NCBI GenBank assembly: GCA_022495995.1
Contig: JAFEMH010001451.1
Span: forward strand, 62,001 to 126,000
From: Adenophora triphylla var. japonica
Lineage: Eukaryota > Streptophyta > Magnoliopsida > Asterales > Campanulaceae
DNA length: 64,000 nt
Direction of reading: 5' to 3'
In this document: positions 10,016 through 20,541 of the stretch, one piece after another
Numbering within the stretch: position 1 is the first letter of the stretch
Layout of the letters: every line of letters starts with the position of its first letter
The notes under the pieces: generated by a model
The model's database searches: none
What the model saw: only the letters and a program-made list of their open reading frames with translations
What the model was told of the DNA's origin: nothing
Made by a program: the position numbers and the translations under genes

Positions 10016-10636
10016 ACAGTGCTAGTGCTAATTAGACTTAGTCACTGTTTGGGGTAGAATTTTACTTAGCACTGCATTGACATCTTGGCTCACATGGTCC
10101 TTTAGCATCTTTAACATGGCACCTTGTTTCTAACAACTTGAAGATGCAGGTTAAACCCTTCTTATACAGGTTTGGCCGTTCCTATTTTTCAGGGGTTCAT
10201 TATTACGCAAAGATCGAAGATCAGGTCTCACACATTTTAAATGCATTTCTAACGGATGAGAAATCATGGCAACCGTTCCTTATCTTCAGCAACCTGATCC
10301 AATTTTTTAGGGATTTATGGTGATACATTTAATACCTTTATCATGCTTGGGGTATAAAATGAGAGCGAGTGATAGGTGCCAGGGACAACAACTTTGTAAC
10401 TCTCACTATACTTCCACTTTGTACTCACACAACAGAAATTTATAAACATTTTTTTGTTAAGGTAGGCTTTTCCTAAAGCCTCCCGAGGTTTTGTGACGGA
10501 GATCAATTGATCAAGGGCTTTCCTCGTTACATCTTGGCGTAGCATCTTGAATTTTCTCATTCTTATATCCCATTTGTGCCCAAAATCATTCCACCGAAAG
10601 TTCAATTTCAAAGCATACAAAAAATTGACCAAAACA
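10016..10636 (+). repeat. LTR fragment of element B
   Basis: Ends in CA at 10636 immediately before a PBS-like site. It shares landmarks with the LTR of element A (CAAGGGCTTTCC, the CCTCCCGGGG-like stretch, GACCAAAACA at the end) but is clearly diverged. Its left part is missing, and it starts where element A ends. A TATA-like GGTATAAAATG is near 10350. Confidence 0.75.
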
Positions 10637-10638
10637 AT

Positions 10639-10653
10639 TTGGCGCCGTCTGTG
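10639..10653 (+). other. Primer binding site of element B
   Basis: TTGGCGCCGTCTGTG two bases after the LTR end, the same site as in element A with a G for A change. Confidence 0.75.
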
Positions 10654-10692
10654 AAAAATTTGGTTTTTTAAGTTTGCTAAGAAAATTCCAAG

Positions 10693-12300
10693 ATGAGCAA
10701 TCCTAGTTCTGGTCAAGATACGCAGAATGTTGCAGGAAGGACTGGAGCACTTAGAACTTCTGGAGCTCAAGTTGCACATTCACTTAGAATGCCTTCTCAA
10801 CAATCTTTACCGATTGTCACTTCTTCAGTCATGATTCCTCAGGAGATGACCTTTGATTTTTTTACCAACCTGACCAAGATGATGGATTACTTGAAGAATC
10901 AACACGAAACTTAACAGCATACCAATCAGATGTTGTTCAACGCTATTACCCGTCTTCAACAAGAATCTGCTCAAGGTCCTGGATCATCTCAGTGTCAAGC
11001 ACAATATCTCCCTTACAACCTAGACATTTCATTTTTGCAGGAGATTTAGGTGCAGGGGGTTCAAGAAGTCACGTGATGCAGACTGAAAGCATCATTACTA
11101 ATTCGTGTTCCACTTCGCCAACCTCAATTCCATTATTGCAGACACCATCTTCAGGATTAAGAGGGGTTTTACAAATTATGCATATAACTTTGTTAATCCT
11201 AATCCTAATCCTAATAACCTTGATGCGGGAAATTTCGTAGCTAGACAACTGCAGGAATTAAGGGAAATGGTCATGAACGTTCCAGGCGTTGCATCTCCCA
11301 TGCATAGATCATCTCCAACATGCTACAATGATACCCGTTTTGTACCTGCTATTGCCTCTGCGGAATTACCCAAGAGATTTATTATCCCTCAAATGAAGCA
11401 ATACGATGGTACTACGTACAGACCGAATGGAGCATGTAGCACTCTATCAAGAGAAGATGGATGTCATCCATATCCCTTTGCCGTATAAAGAAGCATGTTT
11501 ATGCGGAGGCTTTGGATCAACATTAATAGAAGCAACCTTAAGATAGCTCATAAACCAACATTTGGGTTCTATTGGATCTTATGCACAATTAATTGATATG
11601 TTCACTAATCAATTTTCTTGTAATAGGGTATTTGAAAAACTTACTAGTGATTTGTATCGGATAACTCAGCAATCTGAAGAAACTCTTAATCTTAAAGATT
11701 ATTTGAGCAGGTTCAACAAAGAAGCAGTGGACATACCAAACCTGGACATGTCAACTGCAACTGAAGCATTCAGGATGGGTCTCGAGAAGGACTAACCATA
11801 TTATGAAGACCTAGTCAAAAACCCATGCAAGAAACTTGAAGATGTCAGAACAAGAGCCATTCAATTCATATGTCTTGAAGAAGACAAGCTAATCTGAGAG
11901 AAGAATGCTAAAGAGATCCCTGTTTATGAAAGCACTGCCGGGAAGGCAGAATCTTCCCATCATAAGCATAATAAGGGAAAACCCTACACTAAATCCGAGG
12001 ATCATAAAATTAATTCTGTTGAAGATGCTATAGATAATGATGATTCTAAATTTCCAACAATTGATGACTATTGTTTTTCTGTCAATATTTCAAGATTATT
12101 ATGTGCAATGGACAACTTGAGCGAAAAAGCAAGATGGCCCAGGAAGAATGAAAAACCAACAGCTTGGAAGGATAAGTCTAAATGGTGTGCGTACCATGAA
12201 GACTTTGGCCATGCTACAGACAACTATATTGCTCTTCGTAAGGAGATAGTCATCTCTTATCTAATGGCCATCTTAAGGAGTTGCTGGGCAGAAGGAAAGA
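10693..12300 (+). pseudogene. gag: gag of element B, broken
   Basis: Starts at ATG 10693 (MSNPSSGQDTQNV). Gag pieces follow in several frames: RFIIPQMKQYDGTT near 11375-11415, NQFSCNRVFEKLTSDLYR near 11605-11660, FNKEAVDIPNLDMSTATEAF near 11710-11770 and CAYHEDFGHATDNY near 12190-12230. The order and spacing match gag of element A. In the zinc-like motif the last Cys is Tyr. Many stops and frameshifts make it a relic. Confidence 0.82.
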
Positions 12301-12359
12301 ACATGGTGAAACTAATGATCCCACACCAGATACACCTCTATCACCCCCCACGACCACAA

Positions 12360-12689
12360 AAAATGATCAATGTCATATCTGGAGTCTCAGAAATTTGCGG
12401 TACAACTTATTCATCAGCAAAGCGTCATGCCAAAGATTCAAAAGAAGACAAATTCAATACACCAGTCAGGTCATCTTCAAGATGTGAAGATTCACAAATA
12501 ACCTTTGATCAAGATGACAAAGCAGATATCATAGGTCCACACCATGATGGACTAGTAATCACCTTTCAGATAGCAAATTGCAAGGTGAAAATGATTCTTA
12601 GCGACAATGGCAGTTCTGTCAACCTAATGATGCTCAACACCTTGAAGGAAATGGGCATTCCAGACTCTGAAGTTGTAAAGAACTCTTTG
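12360..12689 (+). pseudogene. pro: Protease fragment of element B, cut off
   Basis: Contains the protease start with ILSDNGSSVNLMM (active-site Asp kept) and MGIPDSEVVKNS, aligning with element A positions 2250-2560. The frame is cut at 12689 by an unrelated LTR, so no RT or integrase of B remains in the window. Confidence 0.82.
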
Positions 12690-14066
12690 TGATGATGTGT
12701 ATCCGATTTCCCCCCCCCCCCATCTTTTGGGCGCCCGAAAAAAAATTTTGGTTTGAAAGTTTTTGAAAAATCTTTATCGGACTTTGAAAAATCATTTCGG
12801 AGTCGCCACGCCATTTTTAGTTTAAGGGCCAAAACTTTGAAAAATACCCAATATTAGAGAAAGCGAGTTCAGAGGACACGTTACACTCCGGGAAGAACGT
12901 ATGGCGTTCACCCGGAATGCCTCGTACGACGAGTCTTCCTCACTTGAAACCTTTTGTGTGTGTGTGTGTGTATTTGAAAGGATTTTTCTGAAAATAACTT
13001 AAATTGTAGGGACTGAACTGAAAAATAGTTTGAAAACAGTGGTTAAACTGAAAATAACAGAAAAACTAAGGGGCTGTTTGCAGATGACAATGTCATCCGT
13101 GTGGACAAGACTGCAATGCAATCTCATCCGCGCAGATAGCCCTGCAGTGTCAATATTTTTATAGTTTCCAGTTTCCAGTTTAGTCACTGTAATTTCCAGA
13201 AAGTTAACTAGATTTACAGGACTTAAGTGGATTTGTAACTGAAGAGACAGAAAGTAAAAGGGGGTGTTTGGATTTTGGCATTCATGCTTGTCCTCTCTTT
13301 CCCTAGACTTTGATTAGTGGTCATAAGTGATGAATCCACTTAATCAAGTCATCTCGGGGGTACGTTAGGACTTTGTGAGCATTTCATTTGCTAGGGGAAA
13401 AAGGGAATTTGACAGGAAAGTAACTTTGAACCAGGGATAGGTCAAGATGTATCAACTTTAGAGGAAGATTTCTAAGGTGGTCATAAGATGACCATCCTTG
13501 AGATCTATACTCAAGTGTATCTCCTACATCTTGTGTGACCTATTTTATAAGTCTAGATGATTTTGATTTCAGAGAGACCTCCCGAAACCTTTTTCAAATA
13601 CAAAAGTCAAAGTTAAGTTTCTTCCCACGGATTAGAGAATTAGACACGATTCTTTTATACAGAATGCAAGGAAGTAAATGATGTGGACCATTTGAAATGA
13701 CCATCTATGGAGATTGACTCCAAGATGACCATATGTAGGTCAAGAAAGCAAGTAAAGACTAAAAATGTAGAGAGGCATGAAATTAGGAAGTATGGACCAT
13801 TTGAAGTGGTCATCCATGGAGATGGACTCCAAGATGACCATCTTCTAGGTCAAGCAAGCAAGTACCAAATAATGTAAAAGGGGAGTGGGAAATGACATGA
13901 AAATAAAGAAAAATGTGGATCATCTTAGAAGATCATCCATGGAAATGGATTCCATGGAGATCCTCTTGGATCCTTGGGATAAGAGGGGAAGGGGATGAGC
14001 AAGCAAGTAAATAAATAAGGCTACATCATTTATACATGAAATATTTGCATGGATGAAGGAAATTTG
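12690..14066 (-). repeat. Fragment C: Ogre-like LTR, minus strand, truncated
   Basis: The left edge TGATGATG (LTR 3' end on the minus strand) abuts the broken protease of B. It shares conserved islands with the LTRs of F and G: CGGAGTCGCCACGCC at 12798, the GAACG...CGTTCACCC stretch near 12895-12920 and ACGAGTCTTCC. The rest is AT-rich with many short perfect hairpins. It lacks the GGGTACTTACA edge seen in F and G, so the right end was lost where copia element D starts. Confidence 0.7.
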
Positions 14067-15437
14067 TGTTGGGTTTTATGGGTCCATGCGCAGCGGAATA
14101 AAGCATCAAATTAACACAAAACCCAAAGCCCTAAGATCCGTTCTATACGATTAAATTGAATTCCTATGAGATAGAATTTACCAACCTTAATTGCTTTCCG
14201 GTCTTGAGCTATCAAACAATTTATTGGCGTGATTTTGAATCACAATCTTCGATCTTCAAAACCATTCAATCTTCGGATTGGAACTCTAGGCCTTGATCGT
14301 CAAACGAGCGAAGACCCTCTATTGTTGTATCCACACGTTAGAATGAACCAAGAACAGTTCTTGAGGATTGCTAGATCCTTAAACTTTAGGAAGAATATTG
14401 AGAGAACTTTTGTTATGATTTTCTTGAGAAAAAATTCGGCTAGCTCTGTTTAGGGTTGCATACCTCATATTTATATTACCTTAATATAAGTATTAGTTTC
14501 CTAATCATATTAGGAAACTGTCTGCCAAACCGCATCAGCCTTGTTCTGTCGCACGACCACAAGCATCCTATGGGCAAGTTGTGTCGCGCGGTACAACAAG
14601 TCACATCAGGATTTCTCAATCATTCCTTCCTTTGGTTTAACCAATTCATTCTAGTTGTGTGTGACCCAATAGGATTATATTATTTTGGCAATGAGCTCGA
14701 TCAAATCGACCCTCATAAGACATAAGCGGACTCTAGCAAGCCATTATGTCTACCCAAATAATATAACGTAAGAGTTCACGTTTCTAATGGTACACTTCCA
14801 TTTCTCCCTTTGTCTCACGATGTTATATTGAACACAAGTCATGGTCCTCATCAACTTGTATTTGTTCAATGCTTTCTCGATCTTGAGTATAATGATAGTA
14901 CAATCGTATTGGGGTGTGGCCACACGCTTTCATCATTATCACTCATCGAGGGGCCCAAGCAAAACATCTCTCTTACGAGGGACAAATTCCATCTTAACTT
15001 ATCATCCTTCCCATTATGAATCCGATCATGCCAAAGATAGCCTTTATAAATATCGTGCTAAGATATCGTTTGACTAAAATCAAACATGACTTTCATCATA
15101 TGTAAGGTCATGATAATCTCAGGTCTAGGGACTAAATGAAGTGACCATATGAGATTTAATTATGACATTTGACCATGACATAAATCTCATATGGGTCAAG
15201 TCCAGTCACTTGTTCTCTAACAAGTATCCATAATTTCAATGTGCATCTCTATGCATATAATCATCATATGATTATCCACTGAAAATTATACTAATTATTC
15301 TCTTAATAATTAGGGACGGATATTATTACAATAAATATGCAAAATATATAATAATCAAATAATAAACTCAAACGATAAAGATGATACACAACAGTTTTCA
15401 GTTAAACATAACTAAAGCCTAGGACATTACACCAACA
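14067..15437 (-). repeat. 3' LTR of copia element D
   Basis: Bounded by TGTTGGG at 14067 and CCAACA at 15437, and followed on its right by the minus-strand polypurine tract (AAGTGGGAGAC) and then copia coding remains. A minus-strand TATAAATA is near 14467-14475. The other LTR is not in the window. Confidence 0.82.
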
Positions 15438-16080
15438 GTCTCCCACTTGCACTAGGCTCCATTTATGTATCGAATACTTATGGATCTAACATGCCCACCA
15501 TGCTTTTGCCTGTGCGAGGGTCTTTGTAAGTGAATCCATTATGTCATCATCGGTTGATACTTTGCATATCTTAACGTCTTCTTATTTTTTATGAATTCCT
15601 CGAAAAACGTCTAAGTGAGTGTTTGGATTGCTGTTGTGACCTTGGTTTCATTTGTTTACACAAATGGCACCACTATTGTCATAACAAAAGTTTCACCGAT
15701 TAGTGATACTTGGAATATTTCCAAAACACTAATGAACTTTTGATCCAAACTGCCTCTTTTAGCCGCATCATATGTTGCTAAAATTCGGCCTTAGTAGTAG
15801 AATTGGCTACAATTTCTGCTTGGAACTCTTCCAATCAAAACTGCACCTCTAATAAGCATAAACACAAATACTAATTGCGATTTTAAATTAACTTTGTTAG
15901 TTTGGAAGTTAGCATCTATGTAACCCTTACAACAAGATTAACTTCCAATCTTTCAAATACCAAGAATGTATCCTTAGTTCTTCTTAAGTACTTAAGGATC
16001 ATCTTGACTACCATCCAATGGTTTACATCAGGATCAAATTGGTATCGACTCATCATGCTCAAAGCATATGAGACGTCGGG
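15438..16080 (-). pseudogene. pol: Copia element D: RNase H remnant
   Basis: Read on the minus strand from 16080 toward 15438: VSYALSMMSRYQFDP, ILKYLRRTKDT, ANSTTKAEF and, near the end, FTYKDPRTGKS. These are the standard RNase H landmarks of plant Ty1/copia elements, in order, ending just before the purine tract. Many stops. The reading joins the segment at 26237-26513 across element E. Confidence 0.85.
16076..16080. repeat. Left target duplication of element E (TCGGG)
   Basis: TCGGG directly before the 5' LTR at 16081. The partner is 26232-26236. Confidence 0.92.
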
Positions 16081-16332
16081 TGTAACAACTCTAAAATTTA
16101 TACTCTTTATTTATTTAAAATATAATTTTCCTTAATTAATTAGGTTGGTTATTTAAATTAATTATATGGATTAGAAAATTAAAAACCCAAGTTAATGCAC
16201 CTATTAAATCTAGGCTGTTTGGTGGGAATAACTGATGGAAGCAATTAGGAGCCTGGGAGTAACTGATGGAAGCAATTAGGAGCCTCTTAAATTGTTTTAA
16301 TGGCAAGGAGGGAATGAAGGGCTGCTTGGGGT

Positions 16333-16340
16333 TATAAAAA
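16333..16340 (+). promoter_or_regulatory. TATA box of element E
   Basis: TATAAAAA in GGGGTTATAAAAAGG; repeated at 24326-24333 in the 3' LTR. Confidence 0.65.
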
Positions 16341-16749
16341 GGAAAGGGTCATGGCAGTTTTCTTAGAGCTAAGTAAGAACAGAGAGAGAGATAACTGAGA
16401 GAAGAAGGCTGAGCCGTGAAAGAGGAAGAAAGAAGGAGACGTTGTAGCTGTAAAGAAGAAAAAAGAGGAAGAGGCAATTGTCATCCAAGGTTTGGATTCG
16501 TTTCGGCTAACAATTTCTTAGTGAATTTTTTAAAAAACCTGGAATTGGATTTAGGGGTCTGCATAACATTGCTTTGAATGTTTAATACTTATCTAATGAG
16601 ATTAGGATTTCAGTTTTATAAAAAGAATAGATTTGAAAACCTAATGTGATTAAGGTTTTGAGGCATATTAAATCAATGGGTTTGGCCTAAGATCATTGTA
16701 TGCTAAAGGATTAATTGGATTTATAGTTTGTGGGTGTTTTATCAAGGCC

Positions 16750-16970
16750 TGATGCATGTGTGCGTGTGCTGTTGAGGGTACGTGTGCGTGTGTGTGTGTT
16801 TTGGGTGGTTGCAGAGAGTGTTCTGATGCATGTGTGTGTGCTGGACATGTGTGGGTATGTGCTGGGCATGTGTTACTGGTGTGGACAGTAGGTGTTCTGC
16901 CGTGTGTGTGTGTGATGTGTGTGTTTGCTGGGAGTGTGTTAGTGTGTGTAGTGTGTGTTCTAGTAAGAGA
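16750..16970. repeat. GT-rich microsatellite in element E LTR
   Basis: Degenerate GTGTGTG runs and repeated GCTGGGCATGTG/GTTCTGCCGTGTGTG motifs. The matching stretch in the 3' LTR (about 24740-24940) differs in repeat number. Confidence 0.75.
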
Positions 16971-18261
16971 AAGGAGTAAGAAAAGAAAAGAAAGAAAAGG
17001 AAGAAGGTCTGGAGATAAGAAAGAGAAGGAAATAGAAAATAAAGAAAAGAGAGAGAATTACAGAATAGTCTTAAAGATTTCTAGATTCTGCAAATCAGTC
17101 CTTGAGTTTAAAAGTTAACAGTTTCTGTTAGAAATTAACGGAATCCAATAGAAACTTAACAGAAAAGGTTAGGAAGTTAACCCTAGAGTTAAGTAGAAGG
17201 ATCTAGTGCATTAATATAATATTGTACACTATCCTAAGACGCATTTACATGATTGTAGATTCGCGCAAGAAGTAATTGCAAGGAAACGCAAGCGTTTAAG
17301 GTAAGGGATTACGTTCCTTAAGTATATTTGAAATTCATCCTTTAATGTAGGATTCCTCATAATTTGTTTCAAGCGTAGCTACTAATGGCCGGTAGCATTT
17401 GAACTCCGATGTTGATATAACGTCTTTTGATTATCTTACCCTTGATATATGTTGTTCAATGGGTATCCAAGTGAATTGAAATTGCTTTATGTATTCTTGT
17501 ACCTGGAATATTATGTGAACCATAACTGTATCTAATTGAAACAGATGCAGTTAGATTAGTCTGATTGAAAAAGACTAATTAAGATAGTCTAGTTTGATTG
17601 AAAAGAACTTAGACTTTTAAATTGCTACTTGATGAAGTAGTTTGAATATCATGATATATCATAATAAGGGAGCACCCTGAAAAGGTGTAAGGTCTCTTAT
17701 TCTCTTAACACCCTGAAAAGGTGTGACACCCTGAAAAGGTGTTTGAAACTATGGAATTGACGGACTTGTGATAGGGCCATGTTCTCTTTAAGTATGATAA
17801 CTGTATTTTGAATGTGTACAGTTAAAATTATTGTTGATAGCCTTTCGTTGAAGTATAATTGATTGGTTTCGTTCTTTCGGTCATCTCTCCTTAGTACCCG
17901 GAGAGATTCCGTATGAACTTGCTGAGCATTGTTCGCTCACCCCTTTTTCTAATTTTTCTCCCAGGTAAGTGATAGGAGATGTTGATCGGTCACAGGGATG
18001 GCGGATGGAATTAGGGTTAGGGGTAGCATTAATCATTTCGGACATAGCGAGCTAGTGGGTTGTACTAGCCGTTAAGGTTTAAAGACAGTTATTTTCTCAT
18101 TTGAATTATGGTTAGACGTACTAGCCGTTAAGGTTTAAAGACAGTTATTTCCGCATTTGAATTATGGTTAGGATTTACTAGCCGTTGGGATACCTGATTT
18201 TGGGAATTTTATATTTGATTGTTAATGGTATTTAATTGATGAAAATTGGGGTCGTTACAGT

Positions 18262-18273
18262 TGGTATCAGAGC
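18262..18273 (+). other. Primer binding site of element E (initiator tRNA-Met)
   Basis: TGGTATCAGAGC two bases after the LTR end, the standard plant site complementary to the 3' end of initiator tRNA-Met. Confidence 0.92.
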
Positions 18274-18534
18274 TTTGGCTTTAGGTCTTATGGGAAGAAT
18301 ACCTTTAGCTTTAGGAAACCTTAGTTCTAAGAATTTACTTGAATAAAGGCAACTCGGAACTTAGTTTTAAGTCATGCCTTGCTCTAAGATTATTATGTGA
18401 GGGAGGTAGGCTAAGTAGAGAGGTTAAAGGAATAACTTACTCGTCACTTTGGAAGATTAAAGCATATTTACTTTAAGTATATTAGTATTATGTATTGAAG
18501 ATATACTGATGATGATCTGTCTTGATTATAGGAG

Positions 18535-19098
18535 ATGATCAGGAGATATTCTTTGAGTTTTGGCTGGTACTATGATCTAGAAGAGTCAGAGGAAATGGGT
18601 GCTGCAAATGGAGTATGGAGCAAGCTTATTAAGGTTCAACCGGCTAGAGGAAGGTTGGTGTCGATCAATAAGTTCCTGTGGAAGATTCGGAAGTATAGAG
18701 GAGTAGCTAGGAACGAGCGGGAATGAAGAATCAAGGCCGAAGTGGAAGCGGCCCACATGAAGGAAGAGTTAGAGGAAGCAAAGTTAGAGCTAATGACAAA
18801 ACAAGGGGAATTGACCATGTCGAAAGAATGGGCTGATAAGATTTTGGAGCAGAGTTCTGCATGGTATTACGAATTGCAAGACCTGAAAGAAGCCAATGAG
18901 GCAGTAGCAGTCGAGAATCCAGTAGGAGACTTAGAAGGAACGGAAGCCTATCCGATCGTAATCAAGGACGATGAAGTTGAGGCAGTGACAGTGACACCTG
19001 TGCGTATGTCTCGAGGAAGACCTAGAGGATCCAAGAACAAAGTGAAAATGTTAAGTGGAAGACCTAGGGGAAGACCTAGGAAGAATGCAGTTCCATAA
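18535..19098 (+). CDS. Extra ORF ahead of gag in element E, coiled coil plus AT-hooks
   Basis: One frame of 187 codons from ATG 18535 to the stop at 19096-19098, interrupted by a single TGA at 18724-18726. Without that stop the N-terminal part (MIRRYSLSFGWYYDLEES) runs into a charged, probably coiled-coil segment (EEAKLELMTKQGELTMSKEW), an acidic stretch and a basic tail with SRGRPRGSKNK and SGRPRGRPRK, which are AT-hook motifs that bind the minor groove of AT-rich DNA. The first resembles the hook of plant AHL proteins. It sits between the PBS and gag, outside the standard gag-pol plan. A role in chromatin targeting is inference only. Confidence 0.6.
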
Positions 19099-19291
19099 AT
19101 AAAGTTGAAGATTTACTTTGTTTCCTAGAGTATTAAATGGTATCTAGTTAGAAGTTGCATTTGATGATTTATTTGTTTTGACTCAAATTATGTTTTTATG
19201 AAATTAAAGTTAGTTGTGTTTTGTTGAATTACGTTTTGATTGAACTTATCCATTAGTATTAATTTAATATGTTCACCGGAAAAGAGAAAGG

Positions 19292-19546
19292 TTGATCTAT
19301 TGAAACGATCAACGTGAATAGAAATCGGCCTACTGAAACGGCCAAGTGTGATAAATAGTTGGTCTATTCAAACGACCAATGTGAAAAGTAATTCGGGTCT
19401 ATTGAAATGACCTCTGATGGTATTTTGGGTCTATTGAAACGATCTATGAAAGTAGTGTTGGTCTGTTGAAATGGCCAATGGTCTAATGATTGGACCAATG
19501 AATTAAATGTTTAGTCTGATAAGACTGTTTGTTTTAGTTAGTATAC
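19292..19546 (+). other. Array of small hairpins in the element E leader
   Basis: At least six stem-loops of the form arm-TATTGAAAC-arm: 19292-19312 TTGATC/GATCAA, 19327-19343 GGCC/GGCC, 19359-19379 TTGGTC/GACCAA, 19396-19412 GGTC/GACC, 19428-19444 GGTC/GATC, 19458-19478 TTGGTC/GGCCAA. Two more with other loops follow, at 19480-19496 (GGTC/GACC) and around 19535 (AGTC/GACT). Arms differ but stay complementary. The array lies just upstream of the gag ATG. Confidence 0.7.
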
Positions 19547-19624
19547 AATGGTAACATTGTATATTTTGGCGTGAGTGAGAACGTATAGAGTGGAAACCCT
19601 AATGAGGGCATTATATTGTTTCAG

Positions 19625-20541
19625 ATGTCGGAGAGCAATAGCAACAACGTAAATGTCAACAGACAAAATCAGGAGCAAGCCGACAATGATATGGCAACTC
19701 TTCTTCAGACACTGAACCAGACAATGGCAGGAATTGGGCAGGTAGTAGCAACCTTAGCTCAACCACAGCCGCAAGTCGTACCGTTGAGGGATCCACTGGA
19801 GTTGTTCCAGAAGAGGAACCCGGAATCATTTTCAGGCACTCCAAAGGAGAAGCCGCAAGACTGGATCAAAGACATGGAGAAGATATTCGGGACATTGACT
19901 TGCACTCCGGAGCAAAGGGTGATGTTCGCGACCTTTATGCTGAAAGGACAAGCTTTGAAATGGTGGGAGGCCGAGAAGAGGGCAGCCACTGCACGTGGAG
20001 ACGGTAACTTTACTTGGGATATGTTTAAAGGTGTGTTCAATGAAAAGTACTATCCGGCGAGCGTTCGAAATGCCAAAGTGGCAGAGTTTATGATGCTAAC
20101 TCAAGGAAGTTTAACGGTGGATGAATACAGTGCAAAGTTCACCGAGTTGATGGAATTTGCCCGACGTTCTTTGATAATGAAGAGCGTAAGGCAAGAAAAT
20201 TTGAGGCCGGTCTTAGTGACAGGATCAGTGCAAGAATTACTCACGCTCATTTGTCAACTTATGGCCAAGTACTGGATAGAGCTAGAGTGGTGTAAAAGGA
20301 GGCAGACAGTTTTCGCAGTAGGCGGGATGAGAAAAAGAAGATGGCAGAAAAGGAGTCGAGTGGAAACAAGGGACATACTGGAAGTTGGAACCGAGACGGA
20401 ACCAACAACAAGAGGAAGGCTATGGATGAGGCCCGGGGAAAGGAAATGGCTAGTAACAAGTATTAGAACAAGGGATTTGATAACCGCAGAGGTGGGGATC
20501 GAAGAGTTACTCCAGGAACAGGAACGGATGACAAATGCCAA
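19625..20541 (+). pseudogene. gag: gag of element E, one frameshift and two stops
   Basis: ATG 19625 (MSESNSNN) opens a typical chromovirus Gag: FQKRNPESFSGTPKEKPQDW and the MLKGQALKWWEAEKR and FNEKYYPASVRNAK motifs by about residue 160. Near 20155-20165 the frame shifts by one base, apparently a lost C in the run GCCC. The continuing frame, shared with pol, then has a TAA near 20300 and a TAG near 20465. It ends in zinc knuckles, [13 protein letters not shown] and [14 protein letters not shown]; the second has lost its first Cys to Phe. Confidence 0.88.

Larger units (their letters stand above)
16081..18259 (+). repeat. 5' LTR of element E
   Basis: TGTAACAACT at 16081 to GTCGTTACA at 18259, 2179 bases. 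It pairs with 24073-26231. A TATA box (TATAAAAA) is at 16333-16340. It contains GT-rich microsatellite DNA at 16750-16970 and a run of small hairpins at 17530-17742. Confidence 0.95.

Noticed and set aside
14810..15077. Short plus-strand frames inside the copia LTR
   Set aside because: They lie within an LTR of a minus-strand element and show no homology or coding pattern.
16756..17118. Cys/Val-rich plus-strand reading frame in the LTR of element E
   Set aside because: It is made of GT microsatellite and purine-rich DNA in an LTR; the copy in the other LTR differs in length and frame.
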